A stretch of DNA of 64,000 bases from Pseudoalteromonas luteoviolacea (GTDB lineage: Bacteria; Pseudomonadota; Gammaproteobacteria; Enterobacterales; Alteromonadaceae): positions 682,001 through 746,000 of the forward strand of contig NZ_CP015412.1 in assembly GCF_001750165.1 (NCBI RefSeq), written 5' to 3'. How positions within the stretch are numbered: the stretch's first letter is position 1; each line of letters starts with the position of its first letter. The notes under the pieces are model-generated. The model was given only the letters and a program-made list of their open reading frames with translations. It ran no database searches and was not told the DNA's origin. Positions 1-9,279 of this stretch are shown here, piece by piece. The position numbers were made by a program, and so were the translations under genes.

Positions 1-3000
1 TTTGCGATTACGGGTGAAACTGGAGCAGGTAAAAGCACTTTATTGGATGCCATTTGCCTTGCGTTTTACGGTAAAACTGCACGGCTGAAGTCTGATTCAA
101 AGAATAAAGTCGCATTTAATGGCGATGAAATTAAGCTCAGCGACCCACGACACTTATTGCGAAGAGGCACCGTATCCGGTCATGCGCAGGTCAAGTTTAT
201 GGCGCAAGATGGCGCGCAATACACAGCGCGTTGGCAAGTAGCCCGTGCCCGAAATAAAATTGATGGTCGCATTAAAGAAGCGGAACTTATTTTATTGGAT
301 GCTTCTGGTGAACAGGTGTTGGCGCAAAAGTCTAATGCGAAGCAAAAGTTACTGCAATTAATTGGCTTAAACTTTGAACAATTTACTCGCGCAGTGTTGC
401 TTGCTCAACACGACTTTGCCGCATTTTTAAAAGCCAATGCTGACGAGCGAGCACAATTGCTGGAGTGCTTGACTGCGACTGAACAGTTTAGCCGAGTCGG
501 CAAAGCGATTTTTGAGTTTCATAAACAAAAATCTGAGGCGCTAACATCATTTAAACAAAAACTCGGTGACATTGAACTACTCAGTGATGATGAATTGGTA
601 CTAAAACAAGATCAATTGACAGAGTTACAGCAACAGCAAAATCAGTTGCAGGTAAAAGCAAAGGAGCTAGACCTGCATCTAGGGTGGTACACGGCTAAAT
701 CGAAATTAGAACAACAAATTACGGCTTTGACGAGCAACCTCTCGGATCAAGAGGCATTACTTATCGATCGCAGCGATGAATTAAAGCGTGCGTATTTAGC
801 GCAGCTAACTCAGCAGATAGCAGATAATCGTATACAAGCGAAGCAATTAAAGGCGCATATAGCACGTGCACAAGAAGATTTAAAAACACTGGCAGCCCAA
901 GATTTGCAAAGTGATATTGCAGCACAAGACAGTGTTGTGCAGGTCAATATTGCGCAGCTATCGAGTGCAGAAGCCTTGTTAGAAAAGCATCAGCCAGATA
1001 TTGCAAAAGTCAGAGAACTTGATCAAGTACGTAGTGAACATGCCAAATTTGCAGCTCAATTTAAAGAGCAAATTGCACAGCAGCATGTATTAGAAAAGCA
1101 ATACGTACAAAGCCAACAGACCCTGCAAGCGCAACTAGCAGCACTGGAAGCTGAAAAAAATCAGCTTGATGCGAAGCTAAGACAATCACCCAAACTAATA
1201 TCTTTGTGTGCATCGTGGCCGCAAACTTTTGAAGTGCTTCAACAGTATTTACGCGAGTACAGTGACAGACAAGCGTTATTGACCGAGCAATCTGCACTCC
1301 AGGCGCAGCATCAGGCGGCACTTCAAGCTGTTATGCAAGTTCAGCCGCAGTGTGTAAATATCGAGCAGCAGGTGAATGCGGTTCAGGCGGAAGTGAATCA
1401 ACTACAACATAGCTTGGGCGAATTAGATTATGAAAAATTGCAGTTTCAGCGCTCACAGTTAAATAAAGCGCAACAAGCGCTTGATCAGCAACATTTATTA
1501 AACAATGAACTAGTGCAGTTGCAGGCGCAAATTGATGGTCTTCGACATCAGCAGCATAGTGCAGAAGCGCAGAGAAAAGACGCTGAACATCAGGATGAGC
1601 TAACTCGTCAGCAGTTGAACTTAACGCAGGAAAATCTGCATCAAGTAAAGTTACGTGCCAGTGATAATATTAGTGCCTTACGCGGACAATTAGAGCATGG
1701 TAAAGAGTGTATGGTATGTGGTGCTACGGAGCATCCTTACCGTGTAGATCACATCGACAGCCACTGGCAGCAATTGATCCGAGACTTTGCTAGTCAATAT
1801 CAGGCCGCAGAAAAAGCACGCCAGCAAACACAAGCTCGCTATCATGAGGTTGTGTCTCACCTTGAGCAAATTAATGGCCAGTTACAAGCTGCATTGCAAC
1901 AAAAAGCACAGCTGATGAATAAACAGCAAGTTAATCAAGCAGTACTAGATGAATTGCCTGAATCACTTAGACACGTGGATCAACACACAGAGCAGCTGCG
2001 GCTAATTGATGAGCAGTTAGCTTTGTACAGTGAGCTGAGTAAAACTCAGCAGCAGAAATTTCAAGTACTACAACAAAGTCAACAGCAGCTTCAAACTTTA
2101 CAGAGTAGTTTGACACATCATCAGCAGCAGCTTCAGGCTATTGAGCAATCACAAACGACATTAAATCAAAGGGATAATGAGCTCATTCAATCTTGCGAGC
2201 AATTGAGCAAAAGAGTTGCTGAAGTTTACGATGATGAACAGTGGCTTACACAGTTTACGAATGCGCCTGAACCTGCCATCAATATACTGTCTGATCAAGT
2301 GAATGTGCTCAATACTCAACAAGATCACTATGCGCAGGTCGTTAAAAATATTGAGCAGTGCATACCCCAGCAACAAACTACGCAAGCTCTACTCGATAAA
2401 GTAAGGCTGCAATTACACAACTTAAATGCACAATTGAATGAGCATCAACAGCTTTCTGAGCATGCAGAGATACAGCGTAGTGCATTGTTGGCATTGGATA
2501 CGACGCCAGAGCGGTGGCACCAGCAGCTGCAAGATGGAGTTTCTGCTATACAGCAACAAGTCCAATCTCACAAAGATAAACTTGCTCAATTAAATAAGCA
2601 GCATGACGAGAAAGTACTGCGGCAGGCCCATTTGAACCAGCAGGTAGACGAATACCAGAGCACCTTAGAAGAAAACCAACTGCGATTTTTAGATTGGTTT
2701 GCGCATGCACAACAGCAACATCCCGTACTGACCGAAGTTTTGGTTGAAGAACTGTTAGATTGGCAGCCTGCGATATGGCAGCCTTTGATAGAGCAAGCCA
2801 AGTTGCTTGAACAGCAGCGTGATACTACGAAATCACAGTTGGCGCATGTTAAAAGTAACTTAGTTGACCACTTAGAGCACGCTAAACCTGAGCGCTTACT
2901 TTCAGAAATAACGACTGCACTGAACGATATTAATGAGCAACAGGCTCAGTTGCAAACACATATCGTCACCGTATCTGTGGCATTGCAAGCTCATCGAGAT

Positions 3001-3561
3001 AACGCCGAAAAGCTCCAGTCTCAGCAAGGTGTGTTACAGCAAATGCAAGCTGATTATGAGCATTGGCATTTATTAAATCGATTGTTGGGTGATGCGACAG
3101 GTAAAACAATGCGTAATTTGGCTCAAACGCAAACTTTGAAGATTTTACTGCATTATGCCAATCATCATCTAGCTAGTTTGTCGCGCCGTTACCGCCTTAC
3201 CGTGATTGGTCAGTCGTTGGAAATTGCGATTATCGACCGTGACATGGCTGATGAGCAACGTAGTGTAAACACTTTGTCTGGAGGTGAGTCGTTTCTAGTG
3301 TCGCTTGCGTTGGCATTGGGGTTAGCATCGTTGTCTTCTAACCAAGTGCAAATTAATTCTCTTTTTATAGATGAAGGGTTTGGCACACTCGATCCAGAAA
3401 CATTGAGTGTGGCGTTGGATGCACTGGATGCTCTGCAGTCACAAGGCAGAAAAGTGGGCGTGATCTCTCATGTGGCGCAAATGACAGAACGAGTTGCAAC
3501 ACAAATTAGGATTAAAAAACAGTCCGGTGGTTATTCTACTGTGACAACAAAGGAAAGTTAA
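1..3561 (+). CDS. sbcC: SbcC, exonuclease SbcCD ATPase subunit (5' truncated by window)
   Basis: This is the large ATPase subunit of the SbcCD nuclease, a Rad50/SMC-like protein that with SbcD opens hairpins and trims double-strand DNA ends. The frame is open from base 1, so the start and a few N-terminal residues lie upstream. Visible residues 5-13 form the Walker A motif GETGAGKST. A very long Gln-rich coiled coil follows, interrupted near residue 570 by the zinc-hook CMVC. The signature LSGGES lies near residue 1091, followed by the Walker B FIDEGFGTLD. The 1186 visible residues fit the long marine forms of the family. sbcD would be expected immediately upstream, outside the window. The next gene starts 11 bp after the stop. 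Very sure. Confidence 0.97.
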   Translation, partial: FAITGETGAGKSTLLDAICLAFYGKTARLKSDSKNKVAFNGDEIKLSDPRHLLRRGTVSGHAQVKFMAQDGAQYTARWQVARARNKIDGRIKEAELILLDASGEQVLAQKSNAKQKLLQLIGLNFEQFTRAVLLAQHDFAAFLKANADERAQLLECLTATEQFSRVGKAIFEFHKQKSEALTSFKQKLGDIELLSDDELVLKQDQLTELQQQQNQLQVKAKELDLHLGWYTAKSKLEQQITALTSNLSDQEALLIDRSDELKRAYLAQLTQQIADNRIQAKQLKAHIARAQEDLKTLAAQDLQSDIAAQDSVVQVNIAQLSSAEALLEKHQPDIAKVRELDQVRSEHAKFAAQFKEQIAQQHVLEKQYVQSQQTLQAQLAALEAEKNQLDAKLRQSPKLISLCASWPQTFEVLQQYLREYSDRQALLTEQSALQAQHQAALQAVMQVQPQCVNIEQQVNAVQAEVNQLQHSLGELDYEKLQFQRSQLNKAQQALDQQHLLNNELVQLQAQIDGLRHQQHSAEAQRKDAEHQDELTRQQLNLTQENLHQVKLRASDNISALRGQLEHGKECMVCGATEHPYRVDHIDSHWQQLIRDFASQYQAAEKARQQTQARYHEVVSHLEQINGQLQAALQQKAQLMNKQQVNQAVLDELPESLRHVDQHTEQLRLIDEQLALYSELSKTQQQKFQVLQQSQQQLQTLQSSLTHHQQQLQAIEQSQTTLNQRDNELIQSCEQLSKRVAEVYDDEQWLTQFTNAPEPAINILSDQVNVLNTQQDHYAQVVKNIEQCIPQQQTTQALLDKVRLQLHNLNAQLNEHQQLSEHAEIQRSALLALDTTPERWHQQLQDGVSAIQQQVQSHKDKLAQLNKQHDEKVLRQAHLNQQVDEYQSTLEENQLRFLDWFAHAQQQHPVLTEVLVEELLDWQPAIWQPLIEQAKLLEQQRDTTKSQLAHVKSNLVDHLEHAKPERLLSEITTALNDINEQQAQLQTHIVTVSVALQAHRDNAEKLQSQQGVLQQMQADYEHWHLLNRLLGDATGKTMRNLAQTQTLKILLHYANHHLASLSRRYRLTVIGQSLEIAIIDRDMADEQRSVNTLSGGESFLVSLALALGLASLSSNQVQINSLFIDEGFGTLDPETLSVALDALDALQSQGRKVGVISHVAQMTERVATQIRIKKQSGGYSTVTTKES

Positions 3562-3572
3562 CGAGGAGATTT

Positions 3573-4244
3573 ATGCCGACATTCACAGGTGACGAAGCCC
3601 TGAGCTATGACAAACGAATTGGCAAACTGGTGCCAGGCTATGAGCTATTGCACCATACTACCGCCGCGCAGCTAAGTGTGATACTTGAAAAAGAAGCGAC
3701 TCTGCTTGTAGTGGGGGCTGGTACAGGAAAAGAAGTCATTGAACTTGCAAAGCTCAATGCTCATTGGCGTTTCATAGCGCAAGATGTTTCAGCGGATATG
3801 CTCAGTATTGCAGATCAAAATTTTACTAACTTGGGACTCAATGACAGAGTGACCATTCATCATGGTCCACTTGAAGACGTGACTTATCAAGCAGATGCCG
3901 CTTTATGTATTTTGGTTATGCATTTTGTGAAAGACGATGGTGGTAAAGCTGCGCTCTTGAAGCAAATTAGTACGAACTTACGCCCTAATGGGTATCTGTT
4001 TTTAGCCGATCTTATGCTACCCGATACAAGCTTTGAACGTGCGGCCCAATTGCAGTATTGCCAAACTGAACTGGGGCTATCAGAAGCGGGTGCGAAGACT
4101 ATGCGAAGTAATTTTCAAGAAACATTTTACCCGGTAGACAATGCTCGATTAACTGAATTGGCTCACCAAGCTGGATTTGGCTCCCCTACTTCCTATTTCA
4201 AGGCACTAGGCTTTAGCGCCTATACGATTGCTAAACTTCCCTGA
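3573..4244 (+). CDS. Class I SAM-dependent methyltransferase
   Basis: A 223-residue cytoplasmic protein with a class I methyltransferase fold. Motif I (VVGAGTGKEV, about residues 46-55) binds S-adenosylmethionine, and an acidic motif II region and an LRPNGYLFLADL post-motif follow. The substrate cannot be read from sequence; small-molecule methyltransferases of the Methyltransf_12/25 type look like this. A good AGGAG site precedes the ATG by 7 bp. It lies 11 bp downstream of sbcC and may be cotranscribed with it. Its TGA directly abuts the stop of the converging gene, forming TGATCA. Confidence 0.85.
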   Translation: MPTFTGDEALSYDKRIGKLVPGYELLHHTTAAQLSVILEKEATLLVVGAGTGKEVIELAKLNAHWRFIAQDVSADMLSIADQNFTNLGLNDRVTIHHGPLEDVTYQADAALCILVMHFVKDDGGKAALLKQISTNLRPNGYLFLADLMLPDTSFERAAQLQYCQTELGLSEAGAKTMRSNFQETFYPVDNARLTELAHQAGFGSPTSYFKALGFSAYTIAKLP

Positions 4245-4787
4245 TCAGTTCAAGTTTGTTTTGATAAGCGTAACCAGCTTAGTGATTTTAATATTGCTGA
4301 GCTGGCGATAGTCAAAATAAGGGCACACGATGATTTTATTTACATTATCTATGGCAAACTCTTCATCTAACCACACTATTGAGTGGGTTAAATCGTGATC
4401 TTTTAAAAGCTGCTTGGCGTAAGTACGCCCTGCAATAATATGCCATTGATAGTTGTTTTGAGCCAAATCAGGCGGAGAAAACAACAGCGCTTCTTGTGAA
4501 GCTGCTTGAAGTAAAGTGGAATCTCGATATTGTTGCCATGTTTGAGCTGTGTGCGCACCGTTAGTAAAATGATGATCTGGATGCTGTAGTTCAGCGATAA
4601 ATTTACTGTACACGTTAAATAATTTGCGCCATCCATTACCACACTCTTGGTTGATATAGTCTATCTCTCCTGGCTGTAATGGCATGACATAATTGATATT
4701 TTTATATTTGACAAGATTTGGTCTATTTTCGACATACACAGCCAATATGCCATGTGATGCCCCAAACCCGTGAGTTAGTATTTTCAT
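4245..4787 (-). CDS. Conserved hypothetical protein, 180 residues
   Basis: A cytoplasmic protein with no signal peptide or membrane segment. It begins MKILTHGFGASHG, has an internal GNGWRKLFNVYSKF segment and a C-terminal VWLDEEFAIDN and CPYFDY region. I do not recognise a catalytic motif with confidence. It resembles small uncharacterised gammaproteobacterial families, but I will not assign a function. It converges on the methyltransferase gene with no gap. The ribosome site before the ATG is weak. Confidence 0.7.
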   Translation of the reverse strand: MKILTHGFGASHGILAVYVENRPNLVKYKNINYVMPLQPGEIDYINQECGNGWRKLFNVYSKFIAELQHPDHHFTNGAHTAQTWQQYRDSTLLQAASQEALLFSPPDLAQNNYQWHIIAGRTYAKQLLKDHDLTHSIVWLDEEFAIDNVNKIIVCPYFDYRQLSNIKITKLVTLIKTNLN

Positions 4788-4909
4788 GAACTGTAAAGTA
4801 ATTTCAATGACTTAATATTATGCCAGCAAATAGATCGCGTGGCGCGAACGGGTCGTATAGACCACAATATTAATTGTATCAGTCTAATTAGCGATATAGG
4901 AGCTGTGTG

Positions 4910-5455
4910 TTGAAATTGATTCCTTTTTTAAAAGTGTGTGTATTGGGGGCTGTATTTTTATTGACCGCATGTACCGGAGTGCCAGAAGGCGTTGCGCCAG
5001 TAAAAAACTTTGACCTGCAACGTTATCAAGGCATGTGGTACGAAATTGCGAGACTCGATCATCGTTTTGAACGAGGTATGCAAAATGTGACCGCAACATA
5101 TTCATTAAATCAAGATGGCAGCGTCGCGGTGGTCAATCGTGGCTATGTGACTGATGAAAACACATGGAAGCAGGCCGAAGGCACTGCCAAATTTGTGTCT
5201 GATGAAAGTGTCGGTCATTTAAAAGTCTCTTTTTTCGGGCCTTTTTACGGCAGTTACGTAGTTTTTAAATTAGACCAAGCACATTATCAGTACGCTTACG
5301 TGACCAGTTATGATAAAGATTATTTGTGGTTATTGGCTCGCACGCCTCAAGTGCCAGAAGCTGTTTTGCAAGACTTTCAAGAGACCGCAAAAAAACTTGG
5401 TTATGCGATAGATGCATTGATTTACATGGAACATCAAGATGTTGAACCACTGTAA
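4910..5455 (+). CDS. blc: Outer-membrane lipocalin Blc
   Basis: A bacterial lipocalin anchored to the outer membrane, binding fatty acids or lysophospholipids in the periplasm. The N-terminus is a lipoprotein signal ending in the lipobox LLTAC. The lipocalin signature follows (YQGMWYEIARLDHRFERG), then the NVTATYSL and RGYVTDENTWKQAEGTAKF strands and a late YLWLLARTP strand. The 181-residue length is normal for Blc. TTG at 4910 was chosen because AGGAG lies 7 bp upstream; GTG at 4907 would leave only 4 bp. A CTGTAA...TTACAG inverted repeat straddles the stop codon. Confidence 0.92.
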   Translation: MKLIPFLKVCVLGAVFLLTACTGVPEGVAPVKNFDLQRYQGMWYEIARLDHRFERGMQNVTATYSLNQDGSVAVVNRGYVTDENTWKQAEGTAKFVSDESVGHLKVSFFGPFYGSYVVFKLDQAHYQYAYVTSYDKDYLWLLARTPQVPEAVLQDFQETAKKLGYAIDALIYMEHQDVEPL

Positions 5456-5598
5456 TCCCCCTTTACAGTTACATTGATAATGTCTTTATTGTGACCAAAA
5501 AGATTAATATTTCATAAACTTAATTGTCATTACTTCCGGTCAGGCTAGTTGCGCTTATAAAAACCCAATGTAGCAACAAACTAATCGGAGTAATAAAC

Positions 5599-7494
5599 AT
5601 GAAGCGCATAGCCTATTCGTTAATCGCCACTGCCGTCGCTTTGGCATTAACAGCATGTGATGGTGATGATGGTGCACAAGGTGTTCAGGGAGAGCAAGGT
5701 GTTCAAGGTGAGCAAGGCATTCAAGGCGAGCCTGGTTCAGCTGGTGAAAATGGATCAAGTGGTGTAGACGGTAAAGATGGTGAGAATGCGCAGCCTAACC
5801 TAAATACAGGGGCAGGTTTGGTGCGCATTGCAACAGTGCCTACTGGCTCGGAGGTAACGGGAATATTTTTAACTGAGCAAGGTGACCTGTTCTTTAATGC
5901 CCAGCACCCAAGTGATAGCAATACTGCTGAAGATGACTTTAACAAACGCCCATTTAACACTGGTACTGTCGGTGTGCTTACTGGCGTGAATTTCAACGAA
6001 TTACCGCGCAATTTGGTTGATGCGCCACTTCATTCAACTGATTATGAAAAGCAAACCGTGGTCACAGCAATTGGCCAATATCAAATATTGGGTCAGACGG
6101 GAGATAAGTTTTCCGATCTTGGCGATAAGGGGTTAGCTGGCGGTTTAGGCGTAATTTACGGCATGACTTCTGGTGATGAAATCATTAAGAATGATATGCC
6201 AGATTTTAACGGTTTCATTTTTGAGTCCGACTCATCAGGTTATTTATTTACTAACTGGGAAGATTACCCGGGCGGAATGAGCCGCTTAAAGATGTCGAAA
6301 AGTGACAGCGGTAAGTGGAATGTAGAAGAAGCGATGATGCTGGACTTTGATGCTGTCAAAGGCACAGCAGCTAACTGTTTTGGTTCGGTATCTCCATGGG
6401 ACACGCCTTTAACGTCTGAAGAGTGGATCGTAAACTCAGAAGTGGATACGACCACAAATCCTGAGTGGAATGCACCAGAGGTAAATTCACGTTTAACGCA
6501 ATTTAGAGACTTTTTAGCACCTGAATCTCCAAATCCATATCGCTATGGCTATATTGCAGAAGTTAAATCCCCATTGTCAGACAAACCTGTTGTTGAAAAG
6601 CATTACACTATCGGTCGTTACGAACATGAGAACGCTGTTGTAATGCCTGACCGACGGACCGTGTATTCATCACAGGATGATACGGGTGGTGTGCTATTTA
6701 AGTTTGTTGCTGATACCGCGGAAGACCTAAGCTCTGGGACTTTATATGGCGCGAAACTGACTCAAGACAAAGGGTTAAATGATCCTGCGGTTACTGGGTT
6801 TGATATTGAGTGGGTAGAAATCGCATCAGGCACGAATGCAACGATCCTTGAATGGATTGAAGAGTATGATGGTATAACACCTGAAGCATATGTTGAGGGT
6901 AAAACGAATTACATTGCGATGGCTGACGTGCAAGCCTGGGCTGATGGTAAACTGACCTATCCAACCGCCGAGGAAGGTGGTTCTCCAGTTACTGCTGGTA
7001 AGCCAATGGATAATCGTGTGGCGTTTTTAGAGTCTCGTCAGGCTGCACGTTTGAAGGGCGCAACAGCTGAATGGCGTAAACTCGAAGGGTTGGCGATTAA
7101 CCACGACCGAGTTCTTGAGGCGATCAGTGGACAGGACGTGATAGAAGGTGAAGTCGTAGATAAAGCGTATTTATATATCGGGATTGCTGATATCAATAAA
7201 ACCATGGTGGATGATAAAGGCGATATTCAATTGTCATCTCGTGTATTGAGCTGTGGTGGCGTTTATCGTGCTCATATCGACAATAATTACAGCCTAACGC
7301 GCATTGAACCTGTGGTAATGGGATCGACTTACCGTTCGTCACTTGATGAAAATGAGCGCTGTGATGCTAGCTTATTAGCACAGCCAGACAATGTAATTGT
7401 TATGCGTGATGGACGTATATTGATTGGTGAAGACCACAGTGCGGATTGGAAATACAATAATACCTTATGGATGTATGACCCAGAATCAGAATAA
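5599..7494 (+). CDS. PhoX-like (DUF839) phosphatase lipoprotein with collagen-like linker
   Basis: A 631-residue lipoprotein with a signal ending LALTAC (lipid Cys at residue 20). About 14 Gly-X-Y triplets follow at residues 22-63 (GAQGVQGEQGVQ style), then a large DUF839/PhoX-type domain. Family-like stretches include NWEDYPGGMSRL, IGRYEHENAVVMPDRRTVYSSQDD and ARLKGATAEWRKLEGLAI. PhoX enzymes are calcium/iron phosphatases; activity here is inferred. ATG at 5599 was chosen over upstream in-frame codons because GGAG precedes it at 8 bp and it opens a lipoprotein signal. A strong terminator follows, so the next gene is probably a separate or attenuated unit. Confidence 0.85.
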   Translation: MKRIAYSLIATAVALALTACDGDDGAQGVQGEQGVQGEQGIQGEPGSAGENGSSGVDGKDGENAQPNLNTGAGLVRIATVPTGSEVTGIFLTEQGDLFFNAQHPSDSNTAEDDFNKRPFNTGTVGVLTGVNFNELPRNLVDAPLHSTDYEKQTVVTAIGQYQILGQTGDKFSDLGDKGLAGGLGVIYGMTSGDEIIKNDMPDFNGFIFESDSSGYLFTNWEDYPGGMSRLKMSKSDSGKWNVEEAMMLDFDAVKGTAANCFGSVSPWDTPLTSEEWIVNSEVDTTTNPEWNAPEVNSRLTQFRDFLAPESPNPYRYGYIAEVKSPLSDKPVVEKHYTIGRYEHENAVVMPDRRTVYSSQDDTGGVLFKFVADTAEDLSSGTLYGAKLTQDKGLNDPAVTGFDIEWVEIASGTNATILEWIEEYDGITPEAYVEGKTNYIAMADVQAWADGKLTYPTAEEGGSPVTAGKPMDNRVAFLESRQAARLKGATAEWRKLEGLAINHDRVLEAISGQDVIEGEVVDKAYLYIGIADINKTMVDDKGDIQLSSRVLSCGGVYRAHIDNNYSLTRIEPVVMGSTYRSSLDENERCDASLLAQPDNVIVMRDGRILIGEDHSADWKYNNTLWMYDPESE

Positions 7495-7508
7495 AAACTA
7501 ACGACTAG

Positions 7509-7531
7509 GCGGTGCTTTGCACCGCTTTTTT
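7509..7531 (+). terminator. Rho-independent terminator after PhoX-like gene
   Basis: A perfect 7-bp stem GCGGTGC/GCACCGC with a TTT loop is followed by six Ts. It lies between the PhoX-like stop and the cytochrome gene start on the same strand. Confidence 0.88.
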
Positions 7532-7556
7532 GGCACTAAAAATGGAAGTCATACAA

Positions 7557-9209
7557 ATGCAATACCGATTACATATTTCGACAGTGGCTTTGACCATTGC
7601 ATTGAGCGGTTGCTCTGATGTACTTGAACAGAGCGAAATTTTACCAACTAACACAGCGCAAGCAAATCATACAGCGCTTTATCGCATTGGCGATGAGATC
7701 CCTGCAACGGCTTATCTAGCGCATGATGAGGTTTATAATCCCGAGTCGGTTATCCCGCCACAGTGTTACACGAAGACAGATGGAGTTAATAACCCGTGTT
7801 ATGCTTGCCATCAGTCATATCATGACGAAAAAGCACGTCCAAATGTGATGAAAGACGGTGATTTACAAGGCGATTATGCGTTTTCTGATCTTGGTCTAAA
7901 AAACCATTGGAAGAACTTATTTATCGACCGCACAGACTTGATAAAAGGGATCTCAGATAAAGAAATTACTAACTGGGTTGAGCAGGATAACTATACCCCT
8001 TTTATTGAGAAAATGACAAAGCGCAGTGATTGGCATGGTGAAATAACACCGCTTGAAAACTTGGCTTTTCCGGAAAAAGCGTTTGATGAACAAGGCTTTG
8101 CTCGTGATGGTAGCGGTTGGGTTGCATTTAACTACAAGCCTTTTCCAAGTACATTTTGGCCTACCAATGGTTCGACTGGGGATGTAATGATAAGGCTCCC
8201 TCGCACTTTTCAAACGGTACAAGGTCAATATAGCAAAGATGTATATCTTGCCAACTTGAGTTTAACTGAATTGGCGGTTAAAGGTTTGGAAGCTATCTCC
8301 GTGCCACTTGTTTCAGAGCGAGTGATTGGTCAAGACTTAAATGGTGATGGCAAGCTAAGCCAGATAACTCGGATTACGAAGCAGGCACGTTATGTGGGTG
8401 ATGCGCAGGATGAGTTGGCCTATATGCTATACCCTGAGGGCACAGAATTTCTGCACACAGTACGTTATTTAGGGGTTGATAAACAAGGCAATATCTATAA
8501 CGCTCCGAGATTGAAAGAGTTACGTTACATGAGAAAGCATAACTTTAAATCAAAACAAGAAATTGCAGGCTCTTATTACCGTGAAGCCAAAGAAAAAGAG
8601 TTTGAGAAGCTGCCTGTAACACTCTATATCGGCGATAAAGGGGTGAACAATACGTTTGGCTGGACAATCAATGGTTATATTGAAGATAGTCAAGGTGAGC
8701 TTCGTCCACAGCATGCGCAGGAGTTGGCATTTTGTAATGGGTGTCACAAAACGGTAGGGGCAACATACGATCAAACCTTTTCATTTGCGCGCAAGGTTGA
8801 AGGTGCAGCTGGTTGGGGCTATATCAATTTAAAGACGCAAACGGATGTGCCTAATGTGGGTGAAGAACAAGGTGAGTTCTTAACTTATATGTCTCGAGTG
8901 GGCGGTGGGGATGAGTTTCGCCAAAATCAAGAAATGCTCCGAAAATGGTTCACTGGGGACAAGGTTGATATGCAAAAAGTTGAACAAGCTGTGAACCTTT
9001 ATGAGCTGATAACACCTTCAAAAGAGCGCGCGCTAGCTTTAAATAAAGCTTATTTGACCATTGTTAAAGAGCAAAGTTATTTATTTGGCCGTGATGCGAC
9101 GCTGGTGAAAGCGAAAAATGTGCTTGAAATAGTGGATGATTCACAAGCACCTTTGCAGCAAGACAAGCAATTTAAATGGGATATGCAATTAGACTGGTCT
9201 AAAAATTAG
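7557..9209 (+). CDS. Diheme c-type cytochrome lipoprotein, function unknown
   Basis: A 550-residue exported lipoprotein (lipobox ALSGC, lipid Cys at 19) with two CxxCH haem-c motifs: CYACH at residues 81-85 and CNGCH at 393-397. A further pair of cysteines lies near the first motif (PPQC and NPC). It is therefore probably a periplasmic or outer-membrane electron-transfer protein. The partner is unknown; it may work with the PhoX-like lipoprotein just upstream. ATG at 7557 was chosen because GGAAG lies 8 bp upstream and the signal starts there; ATG at 7542 is a weaker choice. An LNGDGKLSQ loop near residue 260 resembles a calcium loop. Confidence 0.82.
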   Translation: MQYRLHISTVALTIALSGCSDVLEQSEILPTNTAQANHTALYRIGDEIPATAYLAHDEVYNPESVIPPQCYTKTDGVNNPCYACHQSYHDEKARPNVMKDGDLQGDYAFSDLGLKNHWKNLFIDRTDLIKGISDKEITNWVEQDNYTPFIEKMTKRSDWHGEITPLENLAFPEKAFDEQGFARDGSGWVAFNYKPFPSTFWPTNGSTGDVMIRLPRTFQTVQGQYSKDVYLANLSLTELAVKGLEAISVPLVSERVIGQDLNGDGKLSQITRITKQARYVGDAQDELAYMLYPEGTEFLHTVRYLGVDKQGNIYNAPRLKELRYMRKHNFKSKQEIAGSYYREAKEKEFEKLPVTLYIGDKGVNNTFGWTINGYIEDSQGELRPQHAQELAFCNGCHKTVGATYDQTFSFARKVEGAAGWGYINLKTQTDVPNVGEEQGEFLTYMSRVGGGDEFRQNQEMLRKWFTGDKVDMQKVEQAVNLYELITPSKERALALNKAYLTIVKEQSYLFGRDATLVKAKNVLEIVDDSQAPLQQDKQFKWDMQLDWSKN

Positions 9210-9217
9210 ATGTTCCT

Positions 9218-9271
9218 AAACCGCGATATCTGAAGAGGTAAATACACTTACCCCCTCAGATATCGCGGTTT
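9218..9271. terminator. Long hairpin after the cytochrome gene
   Basis: A perfect 16-bp inverted repeat (AAACCGCGATATCTGA and its complement at 9256-9271) contains a further GAGGTAA/TTACC pairing. There is no T-tract. It probably ends transcription of the cytochrome gene, but it could also bound the repeat cluster to its right. Confidence 0.6.
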
Positions 9272-9279
9272 GTCCACAT

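Noticed and set aside
5500..5540. Pho-box-like sequence before the PhoX-like gene
   Set aside because: TTTCATA and TTGTCAT are present, but the spacing is wrong for a PhoB site.
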